Assembly: GCA_002314605.1 (NCBI GenBank)
Contig: DCGO01000122.1
Span: forward strand, 1-13,906
Direction of reading: 5' to 3'
Source of the DNA: Lentisphaeria bacterium UBA1776
GTDB lineage: Bacteria > Verrucomicrobiota > Lentisphaeria > Victivallales > Victivallaceae
Length of the DNA: 13,906 bases
In this document: positions 7,834 through 13,779 of the stretch, piece after piece
How the letters are laid out: the number at the start of each line of letters is the position of its first letter
Numbering within the stretch: position 1 is the first letter of the stretch
Made by a program: the position numbers and the translations under genes
Notes under the pieces: generated by a model
Databases searched by the model: none
The model's input: only the letters and a program-made list of their open reading frames with translations
Told to the model about the DNA's origin: nothing

Positions 7834-8856
7834 TTAGAATTGTTCAAGGAAACGCACATCGTTCTCATAGAGATAACGCAGGTCGCCGATCCGGTACCGC
7901 AGCATGGCCAGCCGTTCCAGCCCCATGCCAAAGGCATAGCCGGAATAGATCTCCGGATCGTAGCCCACATTCTTCAGGACATTCGGGTCCACCATGCCGG
8001 CTCCGGCAATTTCGATCCAGCCGGAGTTCTTGCACACCGGGCAGCCTTTGCCGCCGCACATGACGCAGGAGAAATCATACTCCACACTGGGTTCCGTAAA
8101 CGGAAAGAAATGGGGACGCAGACGGATCTTCACATTGTCGCCGAACATTTCGGTGGCGAAGCGCTGCAGCACACTCTTGAGGTCCGCCATGGAAACGCCC
8201 CTGTCCACGCTCAATCCTTCGATCTGGTGGAAGTTCATCCCGTGGGTCGCATCAGGGGTATCCCGGCGGAAGACCCGGCCCGGTGCCACAATGCGCACCG
8301 GCGGCTGATGGGACTCCATGACCCGGATCTGCACCGGAGAGGTCTGGGAACGGAGAATTCTTCCGTCCCCAAAATAGAAGGTGTCCTGAGGATCCCGGGA
8401 GGGGTGGTCCGCAGGGGCGTTCAAAGCGTCAAAATTGTAATAGACGGTCTCGATCTCCGGCCCTTCCGCCACAATGAACCCCATGCGGCGGAAAATGGCC
8501 ACGCACTCGTCGGTGATGATGGACACCGGGTGCTTGTGGCCGCATCCGGGACGGCGCCCGGGGAGAGTCACATCCAGCGCCGAAGGCGCTTCATTGGCAG
8601 CACCGGCGGCCAAGCGGTCCTTTGCAGCCGTCATCCAGCCTTCGATCTGCGTCCGGGCGGTGTTGAAAAGAGCCCCGGTGGCGCGCCGCTCCTCAGCGGG
8701 GATGGACCCCATTTCCCGGCTCAATGCAGGAAAAAGTCCGTTCCGCCCCAGAAGTTCGATCCGGACCTGCTCCACCGCTGCGGCATCGCCGGCGGCTTTC
8801 AGCCGCGACTCGGCATCCGCCAGTGCCGCCTGAATTTTTGTTTCGATCGCATTCAT
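7834..8856 (-). CDS. pheS: Phenylalanyl-tRNA synthetase alpha subunit
   Basis: This is the catalytic alpha subunit, 340 residues. The N-terminal coiled coil (about 1-90) is followed by the class II core: motif 2 is FRRDTPDATHGMNFHQIEG (196-214) and motif 3 is GMGLERLAML (310-319). Four cysteines in a CxxC-x4-CxxC arrangement (264, 267, 272, 275) precede the GWIEIAGAGMVDPNVL segment. This zinc-ribbon-like insertion occurs in a subset of bacterial PheS. A GGAG lies about 11 bases before the ATG, a somewhat long spacing. The gene is separated from rplT by 191 bases holding a strong terminator, so pheS needs its own promoter or read-through. Confidence 0.97.
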   Translation of the reverse strand: MNAIETKIQAALADAESRLKAAGDAAAVEQVRIELLGRNGLFPALSREMGSIPAEERRATGALFNTARTQIEGWMTAAKDRLAAGAANEAPSALDVTLPGRRPGCGHKHPVSIITDECVAIFRRMGFIVAEGPEIETVYYNFDALNAPADHPSRDPQDTFYFGDGRILRSQTSPVQIRVMESHQPPVRIVAPGRVFRRDTPDATHGMNFHQIEGLSVDRGVSMADLKSVLQRFATEMFGDNVKIRLRPHFFPFTEPSVEYDFSCVMCGGKGCPVCKNSGWIEIAGAGMVDPNVLKNVGYDPEIYSGYAFGMGLERLAMLRYRIGDLRYLYENDVRFLEQF

Positions 8857-8944
8857 GGCAAATTATTCTCCATATTAAACTTGAGCCGATCTCAAAGGAT
8901 CCTCCGGAACCGGACATCCCCGCCCCGGGGAAACTTTTGACACC

Positions 8945-8973
8945 GGCTCCCCTGTCTTTGTTTTTCGGGAGCC
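8945..8973 (-). other. Second stem-loop in the rplT-pheS gap
   Basis: On the minus strand GGCTCCC (8973-8967) pairs perfectly with GGGAGCC (8951-8945) over a 15-base loop. No T-tract follows, so it is not a terminator by itself. It lies between the rplT terminator and pheS and could be part of the pheS 5' leader. I find no T-box signature and no Phe-rich leader ORF, so no mechanism is claimed. Confidence 0.45.
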
Positions 8974-8975
8974 AT

Positions 8976-9025
8976 AAACAAAAACAGCTTGAAGACCGGT
9001 GAAGATTCACCCGCTTCAAGCTGTT
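8976..9025 (-). terminator. Strong rho-independent terminator after rplT
   Basis: On the minus strand AACAGCTTGAAG (9025-9014) pairs perfectly with CTTCAAGCTGTT (8994-8983), and an inner GGTGA/TCACC pairing fills most of the 19-base loop. The stem runs straight into TTTGTTT (8982-8976). It begins 22 bases past the L20 stop codon and should end the thrS-infC-rpmI-rplT transcript. Partial read-through could feed pheST, as in the enterobacterial cluster. Confidence 0.85.
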
Positions 9026-9047
9026 CTCATGCAACAACGCGACAGCG

Positions 9048-9398
9048 TCAGCCCTGGGTGACTTTCTCCACCAGAGCCTTAAATTCCTGCGGCTCATTCA
9101 CCGCCAGATCGGCCAGAACCTTGCGGTTCAGCTCGATATTGGCCTTGTGAAGACCGTCGATGAACTTGCTGTAGGTGACACCGAGCTCGCGGCAGGCGAT
9201 ATTGATGCGGACCACCCACAGCGCCCGATACTGCTGCTTCTTCTGCTTGCGCCCCTCGTAGGCGTGCTGCATAGCCTTATCCACAGCATCATACGCGGTA
9301 CGGATATTTCTGCTCCGGTAGCCGTAAAACCCTTTGGCGCGCTCAAGAAGCCGCTTGCGGCGCTTGCGGGACGGAACTGCATAAGTAACTCTGGCCAT
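9048..9398 (-). CDS. rplT: 50S ribosomal protein L20
   Basis: L20 binds 23S rRNA early in 50S assembly. In several bacteria it also represses its own operon by binding an rRNA-like structure in the mRNA. The 116-residue length is standard. The N-terminus MARVTYAVPSRKRRKRLLERAKGF and the block ALWVVRINIACRELGVTYSKFI are diagnostic. It follows rpmI by 21 bases, with AAGGA as a reasonable ribosome binding site, and a strong terminator lies just downstream. Confidence 0.98.
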   Translation of the reverse strand: MARVTYAVPSRKRRKRLLERAKGFYGYRSRNIRTAYDAVDKAMQHAYEGRKQKKQQYRALWVVRINIACRELGVTYSKFIDGLHKANIELNRKVLADLAVNEPQEFKALVEKVTQG

Positions 9399-9419
9399 AT
9401 TGATCCATCCTTTCCTGAA

Positions 9420-9620
9420 TTAGAGGCCGTAGGGCAGTGCGACTTTGATCCGCTGCTTCTCGGCGGGGGAGACGGCTCCATCCTGCGCGAGGCGGCGGCG
9501 GCGTTTGGCGTTCTTGGTTCCCATCAGGTGACGAGCACCGGCCTTGTTGTGACGGAATTTTCCGGTTCCGGTCATTTTGAGCCGCTTGGCGGCACACTTC
9601 CGGGTCTTCAGTTTGGGCAT
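9420..9620 (-). CDS. rpmI: 50S ribosomal protein L35
   Basis: L35 is a small basic 50S protein. This one has 66 residues, beginning MPKLKTRKCAAKRLKMTGTG and containing the family core GTKNAKRRRRL. The start is the ATG at 9620, preceded by AAGGAG. The frame stays open 20 codons upstream, but that segment is not family-like and lies in the infC-rpmI spacer. The gene is in the universal infC-rpmI-rplT order. Confidence 0.97.
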   Translation of the reverse strand: MPKLKTRKCAAKRLKMTGTGKFRHNKAGARHLMGTKNAKRRRRLAQDGAVSPAEKQRIKVALPYGL

Positions 9621-9691
9621 CGTTTTCTCCTTTTTCTTTTGCTCTTGAAATATTCCCGCCGCAGGCAGACGCCCAGCCACGCTTACGGGAT

Positions 9692-9712
9692 GCCGAAACC
9701 GCTTATTTCGGC
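9692..9712 (-). other. Stem-loop across the infC stop codon
   Basis: GCCGAAA (minus 9712-9706) and TTTCGGC (9698-9692) form a perfect 7-base-pair stem whose 7-base loop contains the infC TAA. There is no T-tract, so it is not a terminator. It could serve mRNA stability, or be part of a structured region read by L20, but neither is shown. Confidence 0.4.
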
Positions 9713-10218
9713 GAATAACCGACCATGATGGTGCGCCCGATCAGCTTGGGTTTCAAGGTGTCAGGTTCCCCGTGCGGAGCGATCTCCGCCATGATCTTTT
9801 CCATCAACTCATACGCCAGCTCCGGATGGGCCATTTCCCGGCCCCGCAGCTGAAGTGTGATCTTTAATTTATACCCTTTTTCCAAAAAGTCAAGCGACCG
9901 GCGGATTTTCAGATCATAATCGTTGGTATCCACGTTGATGTGGAACTTGACTTCCTTGCTTTTCTGGGCTGCGGCGTTGTTTTTCCGCTGGATCTTCTGA
10001 CTCTTCTTCTGCTCGTACTGCAGCTTGCCGTAGTCCATAATCCGGACCACCGGCGGTACAGACCGATCCGAAACCAAAACAAGATCCAGTCCCGCCTGAA
10101 GCGCAAGCTCACGCGCCTTGAAAAGCGGAACCACATCCAGCTGCTCACCGTCCGCGCCGATCAGTCTGACCCGATCCGCAGTAAACGTACGGTCCCCCGG
10201 TTTCAGTAACTTAGCAAT
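9703..10218 (-). CDS. infC: Translation initiation factor IF-3, with probable AUU start codon
   Basis: IF3 binds the 30S subunit, prevents premature 50S joining and proofreads the start codon. The IF3-N domain carries GADGEQLDVVPLFKARELA and VVRIMDYGKLQYEQ. The C-terminal domain carries VKFHINVDTNDYDLKI and ITLQLRGREMAHPELA. The first conventional start, a GTG at 10134, would cut off about 28 residues of the N-domain. Between the in-frame TAA near 10285 and that GTG there is no ATG, GTG or TTG. An ATT at 10218 lies five bases after GAGGTG (10229-10224) and gives 171 residues beginning (M)AKLLKPGDRTFTAD. E. coli infC starts at AUU, which makes IF3 self-regulating because IF3 discriminates against such starts. 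Confidence 0.95.
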   Translation of the reverse strand: MAKLLKPGDRTFTADRVRLIGADGEQLDVVPLFKARELALQAGLDLVLVSDRSVPPVVRIMDYGKLQYEQKKSQKIQRKNNAAAQKSKEVKFHINVDTNDYDLKIRRSLDFLEKGYKLKITLQLRGREMAHPELAYELMEKIMAEIAPHGEPDTLKPKLIGRTIMVGYSPK

Positions 10219-10223
10219 AACAA

Positions 10224-10229
10224 CACCTC
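10224..10229 (-). promoter_or_regulatory. Ribosome binding site that fixes the infC AUU start
   Basis: The minus strand reads GAGGTG here, five bases before the ATT at 10218. No other good Shine-Dalgarno lies in the 77-base thrS-infC gap, and no ordinary start codon is available in frame near it. This site is therefore the main support for the AUU start. Confidence 0.7.
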
Positions 10230-10247
10230 GTAAAGTTGATTTTTCAG

Positions 10248-10270
10248 CGGGACCCCACCGCGGGATCCCG
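10248..10270 (-). other. GC-rich stem-loop between thrS and infC
   Basis: On the minus strand CGGGATCCC (10270-10262) and GGGGTCCCG (10256-10248) form a 9-base-pair stem with one G-U pair and the loop GCGGT. It lies about 18 bases upstream of the infC ribosome binding site and has no T-tract. It may be an mRNA processing or stability element, and its effect on infC translation is unknown. Confidence 0.5.
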
Positions 10271-10295
10271 TCCGTTTCCGCTTAATATACAGCCA

Positions 10296-12023
10296 TCAGG
10301 CCTTTTTATCAATCTCTTCCTGCCACTTTTTGGCAAGACCGTCAACCGAGAGACCGCCCAGCTCGCCTTCCCGGCGGCTCCGGACAGCGAAGGTCCCGGC
10401 CTTTTCCTCCTCGGCGCCGCAGACCAGAAGGTACGGGATCCGGTCGTGCCGGGCATCCTTGATCTTCGCACCCAGACTGGCGGCCCGCTCGTCCAGCTCC
10501 ACCCGGAACCCCCTGGCCCGCAGTGCAGCCAGCTGCTTTTTGGCGTACTCCAGCTGATTTTCCGTAATGGGCAGGATCCTGGCCTGCTCCGGTGCCAGCC
10601 ACATCGGGAACGCTCCCGCATACTGCTCGATCAGGATCCCGAAGAAACGCTCCAGCGATCCGAAGAGCGCCCGGTGGACCATAAAAGGCTGATGACGCTG
10701 GCCGTCCTCCCCAACATAGGTCATATTGAAGCGTTCCGGCAGATTGAAGTCGAACTGAATGGTGGTGGTCTGCCACTCACGGCCGATGGCGTCCTTGATC
10801 TTCAGATCGATCTTCGGCCCGTAGAAGGCGCCGCCGCCCTGATCGACTTCGCACTCAAGACCGCACTTCTTCACGGCCTTTTCCAGCGAAACCAGGGCCT
10901 TTTCCCAGCGGGCGGGATCGCCCACAGCCTTGGCCGGACGGGTGGCCAGATACGCCTTGATCTCCTTGAACCCGAAATCCTTCCAGATCCCGAGACTGAA
11001 CCGCAGCACTTCCGCGATCTCGTCCTCGATCTGCTCCGGGGTGCAGATAATGTGCGCATCATCCTGTGTAAAGCCCCGCACCCGGAGAAGCCCGTGGAGC
11101 GAACCGGATTTCTCATAACGGTAAACCGTCCCCAGTTCCGCCCAGCGGCACGGCAGCTCGCGGTAGCTCCGCAGTTTCGATCGGTAGATCTCGATGTGGA
11201 AGGGGCAGTTCATGGGTTTGGCATAGTAGTCTTTTTCATCGATCTGCATGGGAGCATACATGCCGTCGTGGTAGAAACTCAGGTGGCCGCTGGTCTCCCA
11301 GAGAATGCTCTGCCCGATGTGGGGCGTGTAGAGCAGCTGGTAGCCGTTCTTGTAATGCTCGGCCCGCCAGTAGGTCTCGATGAGGTTGCGGATAAAGGCG
11401 CCCTTGGGCTGCCACAGAACCAGTCCGGGACCGACATTGTCGGAGAAGCAGAAGAGATCCAGTTCCTGCCCCAGTTTCCGGTGGTCGCGCTTGGCGGCTT
11501 CTTCCATCCGTTTGAGATAAGCCTGCAGTTCCTCCTCGGTGGCAAAGGCCGTCCCGTAGATCCGCTGCAGCATGGGGTTCTTCTCATCCCCCTTGAAATA
11601 GCTTCCGGCAATGCTGGTGAGTTTGATGGCACCGATCTGGCCGGCGTTCTCCACATGGGGGCCGCGGCAGAGGTCCACGAAATCGCCGGACTTGTAGAAA
11701 CTGATGACGGAGCCTTCCGGCACATCCGCCAGACGCTCCAGCTTGAAGGGCTGTCCGGCTTTTTCCAGCATGTCATGGGCCTCGGCCCGGGAAAGTTCGA
11801 AGCGCTCAAAAGGCACCTTGCGGCCGATCATCTTCTTCATCAGCTTCTCAATGGCCTTCAGGTCCTCGGTGACCAGACGGTGCTCCATGTCAAAGTCGTA
11901 ATAGAAGCCGCTTTCGGTAGCCGGGCCGATATCGAATTTGGCATCCGGATACAGCTGCTGAACCGCCGCCGCCATCAGATGGGCGGCACTGTGGCGGATC
12001 GTCTCCAAAGAAATCTCACTCAT
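10296..12023 (-). CDS. thrS: Threonyl-tRNA synthetase lacking the N-terminal TGS domain
   Basis: ThrRS charges tRNA-Thr and hydrolyses mischarged Ser-tRNA-Thr. From ATG 12023 the protein has 575 residues, about 65 fewer than E. coli ThrRS, and begins at the editing domain with no TGS domain. The editing-site residues are present: His11 and His15 in RHSAAH, Cys119 and His123 in LCRGPH. The catalytic zinc ligands are Cys273 (MNCPFH), His324 (QDDAH) and His450 (MVHRA). The C-terminal anticodon-binding domain starts near residue 475. The frame remains open 91 codons upstream to an ATG at 12296, but that stretch resembles nothing and crosses the promoter and leader, so it is not coding. AGGA lies 11 bases before the chosen ATG, a moderate ribosome binding site. 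Confidence 0.95.
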   Translation of the reverse strand: MSEISLETIRHSAAHLMAAAVQQLYPDAKFDIGPATESGFYYDFDMEHRLVTEDLKAIEKLMKKMIGRKVPFERFELSRAEAHDMLEKAGQPFKLERLADVPEGSVISFYKSGDFVDLCRGPHVENAGQIGAIKLTSIAGSYFKGDEKNPMLQRIYGTAFATEEELQAYLKRMEEAAKRDHRKLGQELDLFCFSDNVGPGLVLWQPKGAFIRNLIETYWRAEHYKNGYQLLYTPHIGQSILWETSGHLSFYHDGMYAPMQIDEKDYYAKPMNCPFHIEIYRSKLRSYRELPCRWAELGTVYRYEKSGSLHGLLRVRGFTQDDAHIICTPEQIEDEIAEVLRFSLGIWKDFGFKEIKAYLATRPAKAVGDPARWEKALVSLEKAVKKCGLECEVDQGGGAFYGPKIDLKIKDAIGREWQTTTIQFDFNLPERFNMTYVGEDGQRHQPFMVHRALFGSLERFFGILIEQYAGAFPMWLAPEQARILPITENQLEYAKKQLAALRARGFRVELDERAASLGAKIKDARHDRIPYLLVCGAEEEKAGTFAVRSRREGELGGLSVDGLAKKWQEEIDKKA

Positions 12024-12068
12024 GATCCAATTTATCCTAACTCTATGATTGATGACTGATTTTTTGAG

Positions 12069-12111
12069 AAAAAAACACTCCACCCCCGGCATCAGCGTGA
12101 TGCCGACAGTG
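12069..12111 (-). terminator. Putative attenuator terminator in the thrS leader
   Basis: On the minus strand CGGCATC (12105-12099) pairs with GATGCCG (12093-12087) over the loop ACGCT. An outer CACT/AGTG pairing (12111-12108 with 12079-12076) closes the stem directly against TTTTTTT (12075-12069). An asymmetric internal loop (GT against GGGGTGG) separates the two helices. It lies after the thrS promoter and 45 bases before the thrS ATG, so it would stop transcripts before the gene unless prevented. Confidence 0.6.
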
Positions 12112-12184
12112 CAGCAGTAGTTCGGCCCGCGCCGGTTGCGCGGGGGAGACTCCTCATCTGAATCAGGTGTTTCACGTACATCAT
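12092..12184 (-). CDS. Possible 30-residue thrS leader peptide
   Basis: An open frame starts at tandem ATGs (12184, 12181), reads MMYVKHLIQM and ends with TGA in the loop of the putative attenuator. It contains Thr17 (ACC) and a tandem Thr pair, ACT ACT, at residues 22-23. This pair sits between the first leader hairpin and the terminator stem. The first ATG is only about three bases from the predicted transcription start, so translation would have to be leaderless, and no Shine-Dalgarno is seen. Three Thr in 30 is suggestive, not proof. It may also be a chance ORF. Confidence 0.4.
   Translation of the reverse strand: MMYVKHLIQMRSLPRATGAGRTTAALSASR
12126..12144 (-). promoter_or_regulatory. 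First hairpin of the thrS leader
   Basis: CCCGCGC (minus 12144-12138) and GCGCGGG (12132-12126) form a perfect 7-base-pair stem with loop AACCG. Its 5' side overlaps CTCCCCC (12148-12142), which could instead pair, with a bulge, with GGGGGTGGAG (12087-12078), the 3' flank of the terminator stem. The leader can therefore be drawn in two mutually exclusive folds. Confidence 0.5.
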
Positions 12185-12193
12185 AATTTTGAT

Positions 12194-12221
12194 AATATAA
12201 CCCCGTTCCGGGAAAAATCAA
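12194..12221 (-). promoter_or_regulatory. Leftward promoter of the thrS-infC-rpmI-rplT operon
   Basis: On the minus strand TTGATT (12221-12216) and TATATT (12199-12194) are 16 bases apart, with a predicted start near 12187. It gives a leader of about 165 bases before the thrS ATG. The extended -10 GGTTATATT is an exact inverted copy of the one in the rightward promoter 49 bases away. Confidence 0.6.
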
Positions 12222-12232
12222 CCCGAGTCCGC

Positions 12233-12260
12233 TTGACAACACGTTTTTTGCGGTTATATT
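12233..12260 (+). promoter_or_regulatory. Near-consensus rightward promoter without an obvious gene
   Basis: On the plus strand a perfect TTGACA (12233-12238) is followed after 16 bases by TATATT (12255-12260). It is the best promoter sequence in the window, yet it points into the 3' end of the oppositely oriented esterase gene. The only short ORF after it is a 27-codon frame from 12295 to 12378 with GAGG six bases before its ATG. That frame runs antisense over the esterase tail and is not recognisable. Confidence 0.6.
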
Positions 12261-12350
12261 CCCCGCTGTCGCACTCTTATCAATGAGGTCATCCATGTAT
12301 CCGGCGACGGGTCCGGCTTCTCCTCGCCACAGCGTCTGCCTGCGGCCCCG

Positions 12351-13709
12351 TTATTTCCCGGTCTTCCGGGACTGCTGACTCAAAAAGCCGTTCAGCCAGG
12401 CGAACCCCCTGGGATTCCGGTACTGGTGTCCGGTTTCCGGCATAATGGAAATGTTTTTTCTGCCGGAGATATTGTTGCAGGCGGCCAATACACTGCTGGG
12501 AACGCACACATCGTCGATCAGTCCGGCGGAGATGAAACATTCCCCTTTGATCCTTTTGGCCAGAAAGGCGCAGTCCACATAGGCGGTTTCCCGCAGAGCC
12601 TGCTCCTGACCGGGAAGAAGTTTTCCGTTTTTGTCCGTTTTCAGGAAGCGGGGCCAGCCGGGGGCCCGGCCGGCCAGCGGGGCCCCGTGGTCGCAGAGGG
12701 CCGGAACACATGCGATGCAGCAGCTCACCTGCGGATCCAGAGCCGCTGCCGCCAGACTCTGCCCTCCCCCCTGACTGCTGCCGTGGGTGATCAGTGTTTT
12801 TCCGTCCCATTCGGGGAGGCTTTTCACATAATCAAGCGCCCGCATGACCCGGAGAAACATGCCGGTGAAATAGATCCTGTTCCGGTCCTGAAGTCCCCGG
12901 GAGAGATACCCCTGATATGCGGGAGCATTTTTCTGAACCTGATAAAACCTCCCGTCCATGCCGTTGGGGAGTCCGTGGGCATTCACATCCAGGACCATGA
13001 CCCCGGACCGGGCCCAATCGGTCCTTTTGTTGGCGCTGCCGAACCCTGCACCGTGAAAACACACGATGGCCGGACAGCTTGCCGCTCTGGCATTCCGGGG
13101 CATGCAGAGGTACCCCCGGACGGGCAGACCGCCGGTGCAGTCAAGTTTGACGTCATAGCAGACCAGACCGGCGTCCTTCGGGTCCAGTTTGACCTCGGTG
13201 CGGACGGGATTCACGGGGACCTGATCAAGTTCTTTTCTTTTTGCGGCCCAGAAGGCGTCGAAATCCGCCGGTTCCGGACTTCCGGGGGTGATTTTTTCCG
13301 GGTCAGCCAGAGCGCCGATACCGCTCCGGGCCGGGATACTGCGGTTCCGGGCATCCAGGACCTGAAGGATTTTGCCCTCTTTGTTGAGGACATCGACCTG
13401 AAGTCTGGCCCATCCAGGGCGGGACAAGCGGATCGGGATCTCGAAATCCTTTGAGGAAAGCATGAATTTCATAGTCTCCTTCGGCTGCGGGAGACCGTCA
13501 AGATAGACCCGGCATAGGACGGACACGCCCACGGGGACTTTGCCGTTGAAATAGACATTGCCGGAGAACCGGACGGTCTCTCCGGTCCGGTAAACGGCGT
13601 CTTTTTTATCCGTCTTCAGGCGGAATTCAAATTCTTTTGCCCGGATCTCTCCGGCGGTCAGCGTCAACGCCGCCGTCAGGAGAAGCATCATCAGACCCAA
13701 TTTCTTCAT
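12351..13709 (-). CDS. Secreted acetyl xylan esterase-like hydrolase (CE7/AXE1 family)
   Basis: The family removes acetyl groups from xylan-derived sugars and cephalosporin C using an alpha/beta-hydrolase Ser-Asp-His triad. The 452-residue protein starts with a Sec signal peptide: MKK, a hydrophobic core LGLMMLLLTAALTLTAG, and a likely cleavage after EIRA (residue 24). Residues 25-130 form a beta-rich accessory region not present in the ~320-residue single-domain CE7 enzymes. The AXE1 domain (about 135-445) has the nucleophile Ser312 in HGSSQGG, Asp399 in GLIDDVCVPS and His428 in ETGHQY. AGAGGG lies just before the ATG. It probably acts in the periplasm or outside the cell on acetylated plant or host glycans. 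It is not part of the translation cluster. No other carbohydrate gene lies in the window, and no terminator follows it. Confidence 0.9.
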   Translation of the reverse strand: MKKLGLMMLLLTAALTLTAGEIRAKEFEFRLKTDKKDAVYRTGETVRFSGNVYFNGKVPVGVSVLCRVYLDGLPQPKETMKFMLSSKDFEIPIRLSRPGWARLQVDVLNKEGKILQVLDARNRSIPARSGIGALADPEKITPGSPEPADFDAFWAAKRKELDQVPVNPVRTEVKLDPKDAGLVCYDVKLDCTGGLPVRGYLCMPRNARAASCPAIVCFHGAGFGSANKRTDWARSGVMVLDVNAHGLPNGMDGRFYQVQKNAPAYQGYLSRGLQDRNRIYFTGMFLRVMRALDYVKSLPEWDGKTLITHGSSQGGGQSLAAAALDPQVSCCIACVPALCDHGAPLAGRAPGWPRFLKTDKNGKLLPGQEQALRETAYVDCAFLAKRIKGECFISAGLIDDVCVPSSVLAACNNISGRKNISIMPETGHQYRNPRGFAWLNGFLSQQSRKTGK

Positions 13710-13751
13710 CTTGCCCTCTGCTCACTCGGCCCCAATACTAAAGATACCCTA

Positions 13752-13779
13752 ACAATACAGCCTTTTCCGCGCAATACAA
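13752..13779 (-). promoter_or_regulatory. Candidate promoter of the esterase gene
   Basis: On the minus strand TTGTAT (13779-13774) and TATTGT (13757-13752) are 16 bases apart, placing a start near 13745, about 35 bases before the ATG. Both hexamers deviate from consensus, but the 16-base spacer matches the other promoters here. Confidence 0.4.

Noticed and set aside
7636..8940. Plus-strand frame opposite pheS
   Set aside because: Shadow of pheS and the pheT start. Its composition is rich in His, Arg and Pro, typical of antisense frames.
8857..9047. T-box riboswitch upstream of pheS
   Set aside because: I could not find the conserved T-box sequence or an AG-bulge-like arrangement, only two separate stem-loops.
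9703..10134. infC starting at GTG 10134
   Set aside because: It removes conserved IF3 N-domain sequence (RLIGADGEQLD) and lacks a ribosome binding site, while the ATT at 10218 has one.
10236..12059. Long plus-strand frame opposite thrS (607 codons)
   Set aside because: It is an antisense shadow of a clear thrS in GC-rich DNA, with no domain-like sequence and no ribosome binding site.
12024..12296. N-terminal extension of ThrRS to an ATG at 12296
   Set aside because: The 91 extra codons resemble no TGS or other domain, cross a promoter, two hairpins and a T7 run, and include low-quality sequence such as ECFFLKK. ATG 12023 begins exactly where family homology begins.
12426..13454. Plus-strand frame opposite the esterase, downstream of the rightward promoter
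   Set aside because: The promoter makes it tempting, but the product is low-complexity antisense sequence without a ribosome binding site, while the minus strand has a complete catalytic triad and a signal peptide.
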